This document shows, piece by piece, positions 22,730 to 34,405 of a DNA stretch of 64,000 bases. Each line of letters opens with the position of its first letter. The first letter of the stretch is position 1. The DNA comes from Odontocerum albicorne (Eukaryota; Arthropoda; Insecta; Trichoptera; Odontoceridae), in the NCBI GenBank assembly GCA_949825065.1, contig OX463849.1:41351234-41415233 (forward strand), in the 5' to 3' direction. The translations under genes were made by a program, and so were the position numbers. The notes beneath the pieces were generated by a model. The model searched no databases, was not told the origin of the DNA, and saw only the letters and a list, made by a program, of their open reading frames with translations.

Positions 22730-23320
22730 CATCCATAGCGATGGACGATGTGCAGCAGATGTAACACATAGAATTAGTGTGGGATGGATGAAGTTTAGAT
22801 CAATGACGGGAGTTCTATGTGATCCGAAAATGCCAGTAACGTTAAAAGGAAAAGTATACCAAACGATTGTCAGACCCGCACTCCTCTATGGCTCCGAATG
22901 CTGGACGATGTATAGTATAACTCTTACTCTAGGCAACTAGAAACTGCTGAAATGCGCATGCTAAGATGGTCAGCTGGTGTGTCCCTTAGAGACAAAATAA
23001 AAAGCTCACGCATTCGTGGAAGCCTAGGTGTTACAGACATCAACATCAAGACGGAGGAGAGGCGATTGAGATGGTATGAGCACGTTGGACGCAGAGCACC
23101 CGGTCACATGTGAACCAGGCAATCTCCATGGATCTTCCTCGAATAACAACCAGAGAAAGACCAAAGAATTCATTGGTGGTGCAAAAAGATAACCTGATGC
23201 AGATGCACGGCCTGGGGGACGTAGTCCGGGACAGAAGAGCATACAACCTGAGGACGAAGAGAGCTGACCCCAACAGTCTTCGCAGACAGTGATTTGGGAT
23301 GGAGCCAGGGAGAAGATTAT
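22730..23320 (+). mobile_element. LINE-G copy 1, RT C-terminal end (dead, 5' truncated)
   Basis: It is the plus-strand counterpart of 45560-46425. The translation includes RINVGWMKFRSMTGVLCDP, KGKVYQTIVRPALLYGSE, MRMLRWSAGVSLRDK, RLRWYEHV and RP. A stop or frameshift in the middle (near 22920) and a base loss after 23108 break the frame. The 3' end is the stop codon of the ORF and ggagccagggagaag, then a flank resembling the 5' flank (attataat.agtttatgg), a likely target-site duplication. The palm motif is absent. Confidence 0.85.
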
Positions 23321-23323
23321 AAT

Positions 23324-23391
23324 CAGTTTATGGCAATATCTTTCAACCAATCAGACTGTCTGGTTAGTTGAAAGAGATTGCCATAAACTTG
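23324..23391. repeat. Inverted repeat made of two SINE-B 3' segments
   Basis: Arms cagtttatggcaatatcttt.. and ..aaagagattgccataaactt are complementary over about 32 bases with three mismatches, meeting at ctg near 23357. Both arms are SINE-B body sequence, facing each other. Confidence 0.75.
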
Positions 23392-24489
23392 CACAGATTT
23401 AAGTAAAATACTGGATGTTGTGTGACAAAAAAAAATTCCATTACGAAAATAAACAAACACATCTTATACATTTCAAAATCTCACTTATCATATATTTATT
23501 ATAAAATAACAAAGAAGATAAGATAGGAAAAAATAATGGGGAATAAAGAAAAAAAGAAGTTCGTCACTTATTAGTATATTAGTAATGTGATATGTTTTAA
23601 GCAGCTGTTTGAAAGAAGCTAACGCGGTTGTGTTACTGTTGCTGGTGGATGGGTCCATTGTCTGACTTAGAACAGAACGCTCGGTTTCTGGCACAATTCA
23701 CGCTGGAAACCAGTTGGACCTTGAACATCTTTCCAGTTAGTTTGAAGAAGTTGGAGCTATGAAAATAAGTATACTAGATCATATTGTATACAATACAACT
23801 AATAGTGCCTCTCATGTATCGTCGGAAATGTTCAACAACTATGCATGTGACTCGCATTAGTCTCCAGCACAGGTAGCATTTTGGCTTTTCCGTTTTACTG
23901 CACTTACTTTTTACTGTGTGTACTGTTTGACTCTGAAATGCTTATATAAGGCTGGTATCACCGTTGACGTGCTCTAAAAAGTGAATGAAAAACATAATAT
24001 GTCCCTTCAGTGACTTTGCGTATTTTTCCATCACCCTTTTCCAGTCTCACTTTCCTTCTCCTGGACATCACGTTACTCGTAAATTTATAGTTTTTTTTGT
24101 TTATTTTTATTACATGTTTTTTTTTTCGTTAGTTTTTGTCCTATAGGCATTTCAATTTTTTTCTGTACATCAATAGTGTGAAAATTTCCCACGTTTCACT
24201 TAAAACTTAGTAAAAATAAGTGTATGGTTGGTTGGAACATAATGCCACTTGGCGAGAAACCATATTGTATACTGTATAATAACGTTTTGAATAAATATGT
24301 ATATAAATAAATTTGTGACACAATACATTTATCTTGATATTCGACGATTTCTTTGAAATCATTAAAACCTCTGAAAAAAGAACTTCTATAAAATGAGACA
24401 GGGTAGCTAGAAGATGACTAACTAAACGTTGGGAACAGTCGCTTAAGAGAAACTACTTGCCAGTTTGCTAGCCGCAGTGTATGTGTCTA
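23392..24489. other. Intergenic, partly SINE-B tail, otherwise unassigned
   Basis: SINE-B tail words run to about 23425. Beyond that no frame or repeat is supported. Confidence 0.4.
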
Positions 24490-24716
24490 TTTACATATGG
24501 CGAACATACATATCAGATTTATAGCTACCATATTAATGCAATATAATATGGCAATTCCAAATAATTTATTGGCCATCCACGTGATTGCAATGGGAATCCA
24601 TTCATCCAGGTGTTCACCGCACTCTGGCGAACGGTGTTGTTCTTTAACGACTTGGCGCTGTTCATTTGCGTTTAATTTTATATAACTATTTTATATTATT
24701 TCGGTCCCACGATGCT
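24490..24716. other. GC-elevated unique patch next to the satellite
   Basis: The words ttattggccatccacgtgat and ccgcactctggcgaacggtg stand out from the AT-rich flanks. The 62-codon frame here has no recognisable motif. A candidate conserved noncoding element that borders the 135-bp array. Confidence 0.3.
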
Positions 24717-26877
24717 AATTCTTGGTCCAAATTAAATAATAATTATTAATGGATAACATTTATAGTGCTGTGTTTTTAATAAATAAAAGGCAGATTATTA
24801 AGTCTGAATGTAAGATTACAAATAAAACCAGGATGTCAGTAATAAATAATAATTCTTGGTCCAAATTAAATAATTATTATTAAAAGATAACATTTATAAG
24901 GCTGTGTTTTTAATTTAATAAAAGGCAGATTATTAAGTCTGAATGTAAGATTACGAATAAAACCAGGATGTCAGTAATAAATAATAATTCTTGGTCCAAA
25001 TTAAATAATTATTATTAAAAGATAACATTTATAAGGCTGTGTTTTTAATTTAATAAAAGGCAGATTATTAAGTCTGAATGTAAGATTACGAATAAAACCA
25101 GGATGTCAGTAATAAATAATAATTCTTGGTCCAAATTAAATAATTATTATTAAAAGATAACATTTATAGTGCTGTGTTTTTAATTTAATAAAAGGCAGAT
25201 TATTAAGTCTGAATGTAAGATTACGAATAAAACCAGGATGTCAGTAATAAATAATAATTCTTGGTCCAAATTAAATAATTATTATTAAAAAATAACATTT
25301 ATAAGGCTGTGTTTTTAATTTAATAAAAGGCAGATTATTAAGTCTGAATGTAAGATTACGAATAAAACCAGGATGTCAGTAATAAATAATAATTCTTGGT
25401 CCAAATTAAATAATTATTATTAAAAGATAACATTTATAAGGCTGTGTTTTTAATTTAATAAAAGGCAGATTATTAAGTCTGAATGTAAGATTACGAATAA
25501 AACCAGGATGTCAGTAATAAATAATAATTCTTGGTCCAAATTCAATAATTATTATTAAAAGATAACATTTATAAGGCTGTGTTTTTAATTTAATAAAAGG
25601 CAGATTATTAAGTCTGAATGTAAGATTACGAATAAAACCAGGATGTCAGTAATAAATAATAATTCTTGGTCCAAATTAAATAATTATTATTAAAAGATAA
25701 CATTTATAAGGCTGTGTTTTTAATTTAATAAAAGGCAGATTATTAATTCTGAATGTAAGATTACGAATAAAACCAGGATGTCAGTAATAAATAATAATTC
25801 TTGGTCCAAATTAAATAATTATTATTAAAAGATAACATTTATAAGGCTGTGTTTTTAATTTAATAAAAGGCAGATTATTAAGTCTGAATGTAAGATTACG
25901 AATAAAACCAGGATGTCAGTAATAAATAATAATTCTTGGTCGAAATTAAATAATTATTATTAAAAGATAACATTTATAAGGCTGTGTTTTTAATTTAATA
26001 AAAGGCAGATTATTAAGTCTGAATGTAAGATTACGAATAAAACCAGGATGTCAGTAATAAATAATAATTCTTGGTCCAAATTAAATAATTATTATTAAAA
26101 GATAATATTTATAAGGCTGTGTTTTTAATTTAATAAAAGGCAGATTATTAAGTCTGAATGTAAGATTACGAATAAAACCAGGATGTCAGTAATAAATAAT
26201 AATTCTTGGTCCAAATTAAATAATAATTATTAAAAGATAACATTTATAAGGCTGTGTTTTTAATTTAATAAAAGGCAGATTATTAAGTCTGAATGTAAGA
26301 TTACGAATAAAACCAGGATGTAAGTAATAAATAATAATTCTTGGTCCAAATTAAATAATTATTATTAAAAGATAACATTTATAAGGCTGTGTTTTTAATT
26401 TAATAAAAGGCAGATTATTAAGTCTGAATGTAAGATTACGAATAAAACCAGGATGTAAGTAATAAATAATAATTCTTGGTCCAAATTAAATAATTATTAT
26501 TAAAAGATAATATTTATAAGGCTGTGTTTTTAATTTAATAAAAGGCAGATTATTAAGTCGGAATGTAAGATTACGAATAAAACCAGGATGTCAGTAATAA
26601 ATAATAATTGTGGGTCCACATTAAATTATTATTATTAAAAGATAACATTTATAAGGCTGTGTTTTTAATTTAATAAAAGGCAGATTATTAAGTCTGAATG
26701 TAAGATTACGAATAAAACCAGGATGTCAGTAATAAATAATAATTCTTGGTCCAAATTAAATTATTATTATTAAAAGATAACATTTATAAGGCTGTGTTTT
26801 TAATTTAATAAAAGGCAGATTATTAAGTCTGAATGTAAGATTACGAATAAAACCAGGATGTCAGTAATAAATAATAA
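24717..26877. repeat. 135-bp satellite array, sixteen units
   Basis: The unit starts aattcttggtccaaattaaa and includes aaggctgtgtttttaattta, ggcagattattaagtctgaa and aataaaaccaggatgtcagt. The units are nearly identical with scattered single-base variants, and the variants differ by position (for example gtaagt for gtcagt near 26322 and 26454). The first unit at the left edge is slightly more diverged. No long frame crosses it. Confidence 0.97.
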
Positions 26878-26990
26878 CAGGGCAAATTACAATATATAAC
26901 TTCGTTTTGAGAGCAAATTCACCTCAAGGGCGCAGCAGACTCTCTAAATCGGGAATCAAACCTACACTTTGATAAAGCCATTGTTAGGCG
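26878..26990 (-). repeat. SINE-C copy 3
   Basis: The minus strand reads gtttgattcccgatttagag, gcgcccttgaggtgaatttg and cgaagttatatat, aligned with the other SINE-C copies. It also retains a little more of the tRNA-like head. It directly follows the satellite array. Confidence 0.6.
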
Positions 26991-27098
26991 AAACAGTTGT
27001 CACTTATTAAATTAAAATAGGACATCAGACTATTTAAGCCTTAAATTTTTACTATCCTAGAAAATGTATCCACTAGTATTTAAAAAAAATATTTTTTA

Positions 27099-27175
27099 AC
27101 ACTTTTATTCCAATACAATCTGGCGGGCTTATTGCCAGGCGGCAATCTCTTCCAACCAACCAGACAAAAGTAAAT
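27099..27175 (-). repeat. SINE-B copy 5 (3' part only)
   Basis: It contains caatacaatctggcgggctt, attgccaggcggcaatctct and tccaaccaaccagac, the reverse of the SINE-B body and tail. Confidence 0.7.
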
Positions 27176-28690
27176 GAAGCAAGTTACACGGTCGCATAAA
27201 TCATTCAAATGACTATCCATCCCCACGAAATCCATAAACACATACGGGAGCACATGCCCACGAACCACACAAAGACGGACAATCACCCGAACATTATTGG
27301 TATAACTAGTATTGAAAGATTAAAAAATATTATCACTTATGTTTAGTAAAAAGTCTATCATCTTTTTTTGTTGATAATGTACGAGTATTATTACTTCTGT
27401 ATTTAATGTATTATCTGCAATTTATGTGTTTTAGAAGTGTTATTTAAATATAATCTGTACATACTATGTTGCTATCAGTAAACCTATTATTTATTTATTT
27501 AAAGTAACAAGTTTCTCCACCAGATTATTCGTACCGGTAAGCTGCATAAAATATTCATACAGTCTAATGGGGAGTTTTAAATATTTTATCATTTTTAGGC
27601 CCCTAATTGAGCGACTTGTAGTTTCTTTTCATTATATTTTCTTTGCAACTTCTTTTTATATTTTTTTTTATAAAAATAATGAGTCGTAAATTGTATTCCA
27701 TCCCCAAAACCTAATCGTTTAATATTTTAGTTCTTCTCCAGAAGACGACCAGGTTAATTCAATGTATTCAAGGCGAGTCTCGAAATATTTATACGAGTAT
27801 ATTATATAAAGCCAATTAAGTATTGTAATAAGGTGATTATTATTATTTATTTACTATCCACAATACGAAATTTGCACTTAAATCGTAAATAATTGAAAGA
27901 CAAATCTAAGAGTAAAAAAAATGTATAAACCCACCATTTATTTTAATATACAGAACCACTTCACGAGGCAAGACCTGTAATGAAATGGTCTCATTTCTTA
28001 ATCACAAATTAAATTTATTTCTCTTTAATACTATAATTTCAATTCAACTACTTCTGTAATAAATAAAATTGTATATTTGTAACAAAAACCGTAATAGAAT
28101 AATTTCTTCACCTTCATTTCGTTATAGTTCACACTTTGTTTTGCACTTCTCAAATCGTTTTCTTGTCGAGTTAATGAGTCGTTCGCGTGTACTCGGCAGA
28201 CTGAGAGCTCCACCCTTATTTTTTATCCTTTTTGAACGTCTGTATTTAATATTAATACAAATTTTACATGGTAAAATGCATTTTCTATAATCGCCCTCAT
28301 CCATCACAAACTCACATGGGTGGCAGGTTTACGTTTAAAACATTTGATTACATGTTTACAGTGCAAATCTGTCTTATTAAAATAATTAAATAATTTCAGT
28401 TATACAAATGTTAATCAAACTTCCTTTTTTTAGAGACACTAAGATCGTACGTAAAGGAGTAAGGTCTTAGTATGAAGGTCAGTATCGGAATCCGGACCTC
28501 AGACATTATATAACATACATGCACAATGATATTAGTTTTTCCATAGTACATTTTTGTCTTAGAGAATTGAATGATTTATTACAATCCCAATTATACCAGA
28601 TTGAAATGTTTTCCAGAGTTTATTGAACGCTTGTGGAGTAAACGTCTGTGTTGTAAATTATTAGAATTTACGTTTGTTAGGGAAAACAAA
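27176..28690. other. AT-rich intergenic stretch
   Basis: Several 60-75 codon frames overlap on both strands (about 28030-28310), as expected by chance, and none has a recognisable domain. No repeat array is present. Confidence 0.45.
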
Positions 28691-28790
28691 AGAATATATG
28701 ATACAAAACGTTAGTGAGGCGACGTAAAAAAATATTCGTAACGTTTGTGATGCAATATGTAAGAACATTCACGACGTTTTTGAGGTGATA
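28691..28790. repeat. 33-bp minisatellite, left part (split by a mariner)
   Basis: About three diverged units of the agaatattcgtaacgtttgt / gaggcatggtata repeat that continues at 29879-30138. The mariner at 28791 divides the array. Confidence 0.8.
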
Positions 28791-29878
28791 CGAGGGTTGT
28801 TACTTAAGGTTTGAGATATGGCAACACTAGTGTAGATACGTCAAATCTGACATCAGCATCGTAAAGTTTGACGTTTTTAATGGTATACGTGCTCAGAAAG
28901 TTTTGTCATACGAGTGATATTTGTGTTGTTTACAGTGACTTGAAAAATTCATCTCGGCCAAAATTGGAATTAAATCGTGAACATTTTCGTGCGATGATTT
29001 TTTATGATTTTCGACGTGGACTAACTCAACAACAGTGTGTCGATCAACTCGCTTCGACTTTCGGTGATGAAGCACCATCGTGGGCCACTGTGTTTTGTTG
29101 ATTTTCCGAATTCAATCGTGGTCGCAGTTTGCTCCAGGACGAATTTCGTGAAGGTCGTCCAAAATCGGTTGTTGTGCCAGAAAACATCGATGCTGTGCGT
29201 GAACTAATATTGTAAGATTGTCATGTGACTTATCGTGAGATTGAGGCATGTTTGGGCATTAGTTCCACTCGCATACGTTCAATATTGCATGAACATTTGG
29301 CCGTTAAAAAGATTTGTTTGCATTGGATACCGCATAATTTGACGATCGCTCAAAAAAAGGCTCGTGTCGATTGGTCCAAAGAAATGTTGAAAAAATTCGA
29401 TCGCGGTGCTTCAAAACATGTCTATAAGATCGTGATAGGCGACGAATCATAGATATATGCATATGAGCCAGAAACTAAACAGCAGTCGACTGTATGGGTC
29501 TTTCAAGACGAGCCAAATCCAACAAAAGTTGTTCGCGCACGAAGCACTTCGAAGCAAATGGTGGCTTGTTTTTTCGGTATAAATGGTCATGTCGCTACAG
29601 TGCCTTTAGTGGAATGTTGTACGGTCAATTCTGAATGGTACACCACCATTTTTTTTGCCAGAAGTGTTCGGAGAAATGAGGAAAACCAACCGCCGAAGAC
29701 GGATCATTCTCCACCATGATAATGCGAGCTCTCACACATCAGCTCAAACAAGTGACTTTTTGAGCACTCAAAACATCGAATTGATGGGTCATCCGCCGTA
29801 CAGCCCTGATTTGGCTCCCAATGACTTCTTTTTATTCCCGAACAATAAAAAAACAAAACTTAAGTAGCAACCCTTGTC
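28791..29878 (+). pseudogene. Mariner element with dead DD34D transposase
   Basis: The element is bounded by TA on both sides and by terminal inverted repeats sharing agggttg(t/c)tacttaag. The transposase reads forward from about 28868: an N-terminal HTH segment (RAMIFYDFRRGLTQQQC), an HTH-linker region, GDES (first Asp), HHDNASSHTS (second Asp) and YSPDLAPNDFFLFP (third Asp). The catalytic triad is therefore still readable. It is inactivated by stop codons near 29099, 29213 and 29450, a frame slip at a T run near 29650, and loss of about the last 60 codons, because the frame meets the right terminal repeat straight after the third Asp. The usual length of such proteins is about 345 residues. 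It sits inside the 33-bp minisatellite. Confidence 0.92.
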
Positions 29879-30138
29879 TAAGAATATTCGTAACGTTTAT
29901 GAGGCATGGTATACGAATATTTGTGACGTTTGTGAGGCATGGTGTAAGAATATTCGTAACGTTTGTGAGGCATGGTATAAGAATATTCGTAACGTGTGTA
30001 AGGCATGCTATAAGAATATTCGTAAGGTTTGTGAGGCATGGTATTAGAATATTCGTAACGTTTGTGAGGTATGGTATAAAAATATTTGTAACTTTTGTGA
30101 GGCATAGTATAGGAATATTCGTAACCTTTGCGAAGGGG
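29879..30138. repeat. 33-bp minisatellite, right part
   Basis: About eight units of taagaatattcgtaacgttt followed by gtgaggcatggta. Since 33 is a multiple of three, both strands stay open (repeated RIFVTFVRHGI forward). The frames are repeat artefacts. Confidence 0.92.
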
Positions 30139-30211
30139 TTTAGAAGAATATACTATTTTTTAAACTGATATAATTATTTATTTTATATTTTATTGTATTA
30201 GTTTCGTTATA
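30139..30211. other. AT-rich spacer
   Basis: Nothing recognised. Confidence 0.4.
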
Positions 30212-30346
30212 TAGTATATAGTGAGATATAGGCAAAATCCTAGTTTACTAAGAATACGACTAATTAAAGGCAACAAACCCAAATACATTAAAATTGTGTA
30301 TTTATAGATTTATTATCATGTATAAATAAAATAAATAAAAATAAAA
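30212..30346 (+). mobile_element. LINE-D 3' tail (copy 3)
   Basis: It is the same 3' end as 9982-10152, here on the plus strand: cctagtttactaagaatacg, aaaggcaacaaacccaaata, then ataaaataaataaaaataaa. Confidence 0.6.
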
Positions 30347-30560
30347 TAGTACAGCCTGGCAGAATCTCTTCTAACCAACCAGAAATATGTTAACGAGGCC
30401 TTTTGTAAAAACCAGACTGGAACCATTTTTTTAAAATCCATCAGAAACCCTCAGGTTGGAAGACAAATAACAACAATACGTATTTAATGCGAAGGAAAAA
30501 TGTTTTTGAAGTGTGAAGGCGTTAGCATTCTTTTATCAACTAAGCTACAGAGGTCATATG
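30347..30560 (-). repeat. SINE-B copy 6, interrupted
   Basis: The tail and body lie at 30347-30455 (cagaatctcttctaaccaac, aaaaaccagactggaaccat) and the head at about 30534-30560 (caactaagctacagaggtca). About 80 unrelated AT-rich bases separate the two parts. Confidence 0.65.
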
Positions 30561-30839
30561 TAATTTTCACTGAAATAGAAAAAAGTTAAGTCATGAACAT
30601 AAAGTGAAGGGACATGCCTGTTTTGCTTTGTGAAAGCAATTTCTAACTAACTATTTTGTTTAGTGAGTATAATTTCAGTTTGTTTAGTTACGTGTTTTCT
30701 GATAATAAGTTAATATTCAAGTTTACTTCAATTTAGTGAATGTGTGAATTTCATGAAATTTATTACAAAATTGTAAGCACTTTACCGCAAATAAACAATA
30801 AACAATTAGAAATAAGCGAGAGAAATAATAATTAACATG
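30561..30839. other. AT-rich spacer
   Basis: Nothing recognised. Confidence 0.4.
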
Positions 30840-31120
30840 TATTTCGTCGAATGGCCAACGATAGTAATGGGAGATATTCAGCCACTCTGAGAAGGAACAA
30901 CTCGCTTGCGCTGGCATATCAGCGCAATTTATGGCTCAATAGTCGAATGGGAAACATGAATGAAATAAGATTCTCAACAAGACACACTTGTACAACAATG
31001 ATCGAAACTAATAATCCTGTTTTGTCTGTGGCTAAAGATAAATTCTGCGTACGACGGGTTGCGTACAGTGAAATTGACCCATTGGCACAGTATTATACCG
31101 AGCGATAAAAAAATAATCAT
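30840..31120 (+). other. Unique, less AT-rich patch with an 85-codon open frame
   Basis: The frame at 30851-31108 starts MANDSNGRYSATLRRNNSLA and is more complex in composition than most chance frames here. It has no domain I recognise, no evident splice context and no second copy. It could be a small exon, a conserved noncoding element or an old transposon piece. Confidence 0.3.
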
Positions 31121-31281
31121 CACGAATTTTTGGTATCAGTATTAGAATACCAAAAAAGCGACGAAAGTAAAATAAGTGTTGTTGTTTTCCTTGCGCAACA
31201 TACGACCTTGAGCCTTCTGGGGACTGGCCTGTTGTGTGCGATAATACGTATTTACTTATGATTTACAACAGTTTGCATGAA
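31121..31281. other. Spacer
   Basis: Nothing recognised. Confidence 0.4.
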
Positions 31282-31955
31282 TCATGCCAAGTGATGAATA
31301 TCTCGTTCGGAGTCTCGGTCCAATGGTAGGACGCCTTACTCCTTCATCGGATAAGTTCTGACTGATATGATATTTAATTGGATATTTTGGTTATTTTTTA
31401 GGAGACGGGGAAGGATAGTTTTTTTGAATTTTTGATGAATGATTATGAGAAATAATAAGAACGTTAAATACTTGTATACATGTGATGATATATAAATAAT
31501 ATTACATACGAATATACATATATTTGTGGATGTGCGATGTCACACACGGTTATATATATAAGATGGGTGTGAGTAAAAAATGATGGAGGTGAGATGATGG
31601 TGAGTAAAGCATAAAATGTTGTATATATTTAGGTATGTGGGGAGACGTGTGTGACTTTTTTTTTTTAAATATCAATACATATATATAATAAATATGGGAG
31701 ATACGCGGTTGCCTATGGAGGAAGGCTGTCGTCTGCCGGTGGAGGTGACAGTGATGGTGTAGAGTACAGGGGGCGTTCAGAGTTGCGGGGTCAGTTGCAG
31801 TTGGGGGGGGGGGGCGTTCTGAGTGGTGGGGACGTTTACTGATGGGGGGCGCGGAGAATAGATTTCGGACGTGGGTGCCTAAATTTGGTGTTCGCGTTGT
31901 AGTTTCCTAGAGCTTTTATGACGGGGTTGGGATGTCTTTAGTGTTTTGATATTTA
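31282..31955 (-). mobile_element. Jockey-type LINE 3' end (copy 2)
   Basis: It is the reverse complement of the 3' part of 1636-2625: the terminal gtcctaccattggaccgaga, the repeated acgtgtgtgac/tatatatt stretch and the C-rich end of the ORF. The ORF end is G-rich on the plus strand, including an 11-base G run near 31805. It is 5' truncated near 31955. Microindels distinguish it from copy 1. Confidence 0.8.
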
Positions 31956-32119
31956 TGTACGAGTACATATTTTATTTAGCATCTTGTATTTTTATATATT
32001 CATTTTTTTTATTATGTTTTGTAAAATTTATAAAGTTTGAAATTGACCGTAAATGGCCGGAATGGCGTTGCTGTATATTGCATTAAGTGCTCCGTTTGCC
32101 ATCTTCACTGCCGTTCTTT
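31956..32119. other. Spacer
   Basis: Nothing recognised. Confidence 0.4.
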
Positions 32120-32569
32120 CAATGTCCCTTTCAACTCGCCCACCATATAAACATACTGCACAATGTCCCTTTCAACTCGCCCACCATATAAACATACTGC
32201 CCAATGTCCCTTTCAACTCGCCCACCATATAAACATACTGCCCAATGTCCCTTTCAACTCGCCCACCATATAAACATACTGCCCAATGTCCCTTTCAACT
32301 CGCCCACCATATAAACATACTGCCCAATGTCCCTTTCAACTCGCCCACCATATAAACATACTGCTCAATGTCCCTTTCATCTCGCCCACCATATAAACAT
32401 ACTGCCCAATGTCCCTTTCAACTCGCCCACCATAAAAACATACTGCCCAATGTCCCTTTAACTCGCCCACCATATAAACATACTGCCCAATGTCCCTTTC
32501 AACTCGCCCACCATATAAACATACTGCCCAATGCCCCTTTCAACTCGCCCACCATATAAACATACTGAC
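32120..32569. repeat. 41-bp minisatellite, eleven units
   Basis: The unit is caatgtccctttcaactcgc followed by ccaccatataaacatactgcc. Units are almost identical. One lacks a base (ctttaactcg) and a few carry single substitutions. Confidence 0.96.
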
Positions 32570-32696
32570 CAAAAAACAGGACTCGTTAACCTGTACGAGA
32601 AGATCAATTTCTTAATGTGTTTATGTTAGAGTAGATAATACGACTTGATGCAACTAGTCCATGGTAGATCGAACTTGTAGTATTCATCATATACTA

Positions 32697-33622
32697 CCTT
32701 GATCAAAAAGTTTTAGGACTTTATTCATAAAATCGAGGATACAAGTTTATTCATCAAAATCAAAAAAATATGGTCCCCTTCAAAGTACTCCCCATCGACT
32801 GCAACGCACTTACGCCAGCGCTTGATCCAATCCTCGAAACACCGCTGGTACTCAATTTCCTGTATGTCCATCAGAGCCGTCTTCGATTTTTTCATGACAT
32901 CCTCTCGGGTGCTGTAACGCGTTCCGCGAAGCGGTTTTTTTAAGTCGGTTGAACAGGAAAAAGTCGCAGGGAACCAGATCAGGTGAATTCAAAGGCTGCT
33001 GGATAGAAGTCGTGTTGTTTTTGGCCAAAAACTCATGGAAATCATGTCTTTCGCGATTTCAACGCGGTTCTTTTTTTGCATGAAATTGAGGTCTTTCGGC
33101 ACCAGTTTTGCAGCGACACGTCTGAGGCCCAAATCACTAACCAAAATGTCTTGAGAGTATCCATAAGCGATGTTCAAGTCCTCTGCCAGCTCTCTAATGG
33201 ACAATTTACGGTTTTCGGCCAACATTTCTTTGATTTTATCGATGTTTTCATCGGTTTTCGACTGCCACTGCGTTCGTCATCCTCGATCGACTCACGACCA
33301 CTTCTGAAGCGTTCGTGCCACCAAAAAATACTTCTCCAACATTTCCAAGGTCTGCGGACCGTTAAATCCGTTTTTCACACAAAATTTAATGCAAACTCGT
33401 TGATGCACAGTTGATGCCATTTTCAAACTTGTAAAAAATCGAAAACACGCACAAAGGTAGACGTACTCAGTACAGCGTAACTTTTACAAATGTCAAGCTA
33501 TGACGCTGAAATTTGGAGGGAAGTGTCAATGATAGATGTGGTAACCTAACAAAAAAAAAGAATTCCAATCGGATGACTGACTGCGCCACACAGTGGCTGG
33601 TCCAAAAACTGTTTGATTAAGG
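32697..33622 (-). pseudogene. Mariner element with internally deleted transposase
   Basis: The ends ccttgatcaaaaagttttag and the complement of ccttaatcaaacagtttttg are terminal inverted repeats flanked by TA (32695-32696, 33623-33624). The minus-strand transposase starts MASTVHQRV-like near 33420. The HTH half is visible (KIKEMLAENRKLSIRELAEDL), and the reading then jumps to HEFLAKNNTTS and NSPDLVPCDFFLFNRL. The deletion removes the segment with the first and second catalytic Asp (the GDE and HHDNA motifs) and keeps the third. The C-terminal part (RCFEDWIKRWRKCVAVDGEY) is present. Stops are present too. The same family gives the ends at 7615 and 7902. Confidence 0.92.
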
Positions 33623-33624
33623 TA

Positions 33625-34236
33625 GTATTATGTTACGAGTCCTGTACTAGTATATCCCTACAACTACATTCAATTCTACTTTCGTTCAAGAAACCCTATC
33701 TCTGTATATTCACCTTGCACCTAGCCATCCCTACTCTGAGTATATTCAATGCTCTCCAAGTAGACCAAAGCAGTTGATATCCAGGAGCCATCTTTTCTGA
33801 AAGCTCCATCCAGTCGACAGGTGTTTTTTTCTTTCCACTTCAAAAAAACGTGCGTTATTCGAAAAAAATGCCAGTTCTTGCGCTCTCTTCATGAAGCTCT
33901 TCTTAGATATCAATCTCGATATTGTAGGCTGGTGACGATATAAGGGGGATCTTTGGATCCTGGGCTTGTTTGGGGTTTTCTATGTCAGCTACAACAATTC
34001 AACGGATCTTAGGTGGGGCAATACCTATTATTTTATACTTGTCATGAGTAATGGACATTATGAATAATTTTGTACGGTACATTGTATCGTTAATATTAAA
34101 TGAAATAATTATAACAAGTTCCAAACAAATCTGATTAGAATAATTCTATCATCCGAAAATTTCATTTTTAACTTAATCAGGAATGGAATCTTTCGGAACA
34201 TTTTCGAAGTTCAATTAAATAATAGTCCAAGTTTTG
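33625..34236. other. Unassigned stretch
   Basis: No frame, repeat copy or RNA-like structure is supported. Composition is mixed. Confidence 0.4.
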
Positions 34237-34405
34237 TGGAAGTGCATAGCCGCGCGGTAACGCACTGGATTTCCGTGCGGAGATTCGTCGTCGGTTCGAA
34301 CTCTGAGCTGTGCTACTCTCCTCGAATGACACAGGCCCTTTTCCTTATTGTATTCGGGATTATAAGGATACCTATGACTTCGGTCATATGTTATTTAAAA
34401 AAAAC
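34237..34405 (+). repeat. SINE-A copy 2
   Basis: A tRNA-like head: agtgcatagccgcgcggtaa (A box), then gtcggttcgaactctgagct (B box). It is followed by the family body tctcctcgaatgacaca and gacttcggtcatatg, and ends in an A-rich run. Confidence 0.8.

Noticed and set aside
23024..23350. 108-codon minus-strand frame over LINE-G copy 1
   Set aside because: It is an antisense frame of the LINE ORF. The same antisense frame appears over copy 2 at 45564-45782.
32120..32569. Possible CRISPR array (regular 41-bp spacing)
   Set aside because: The entire unit is repeated with no variable spacers, which is a plain minisatellite in a eukaryotic sequence.
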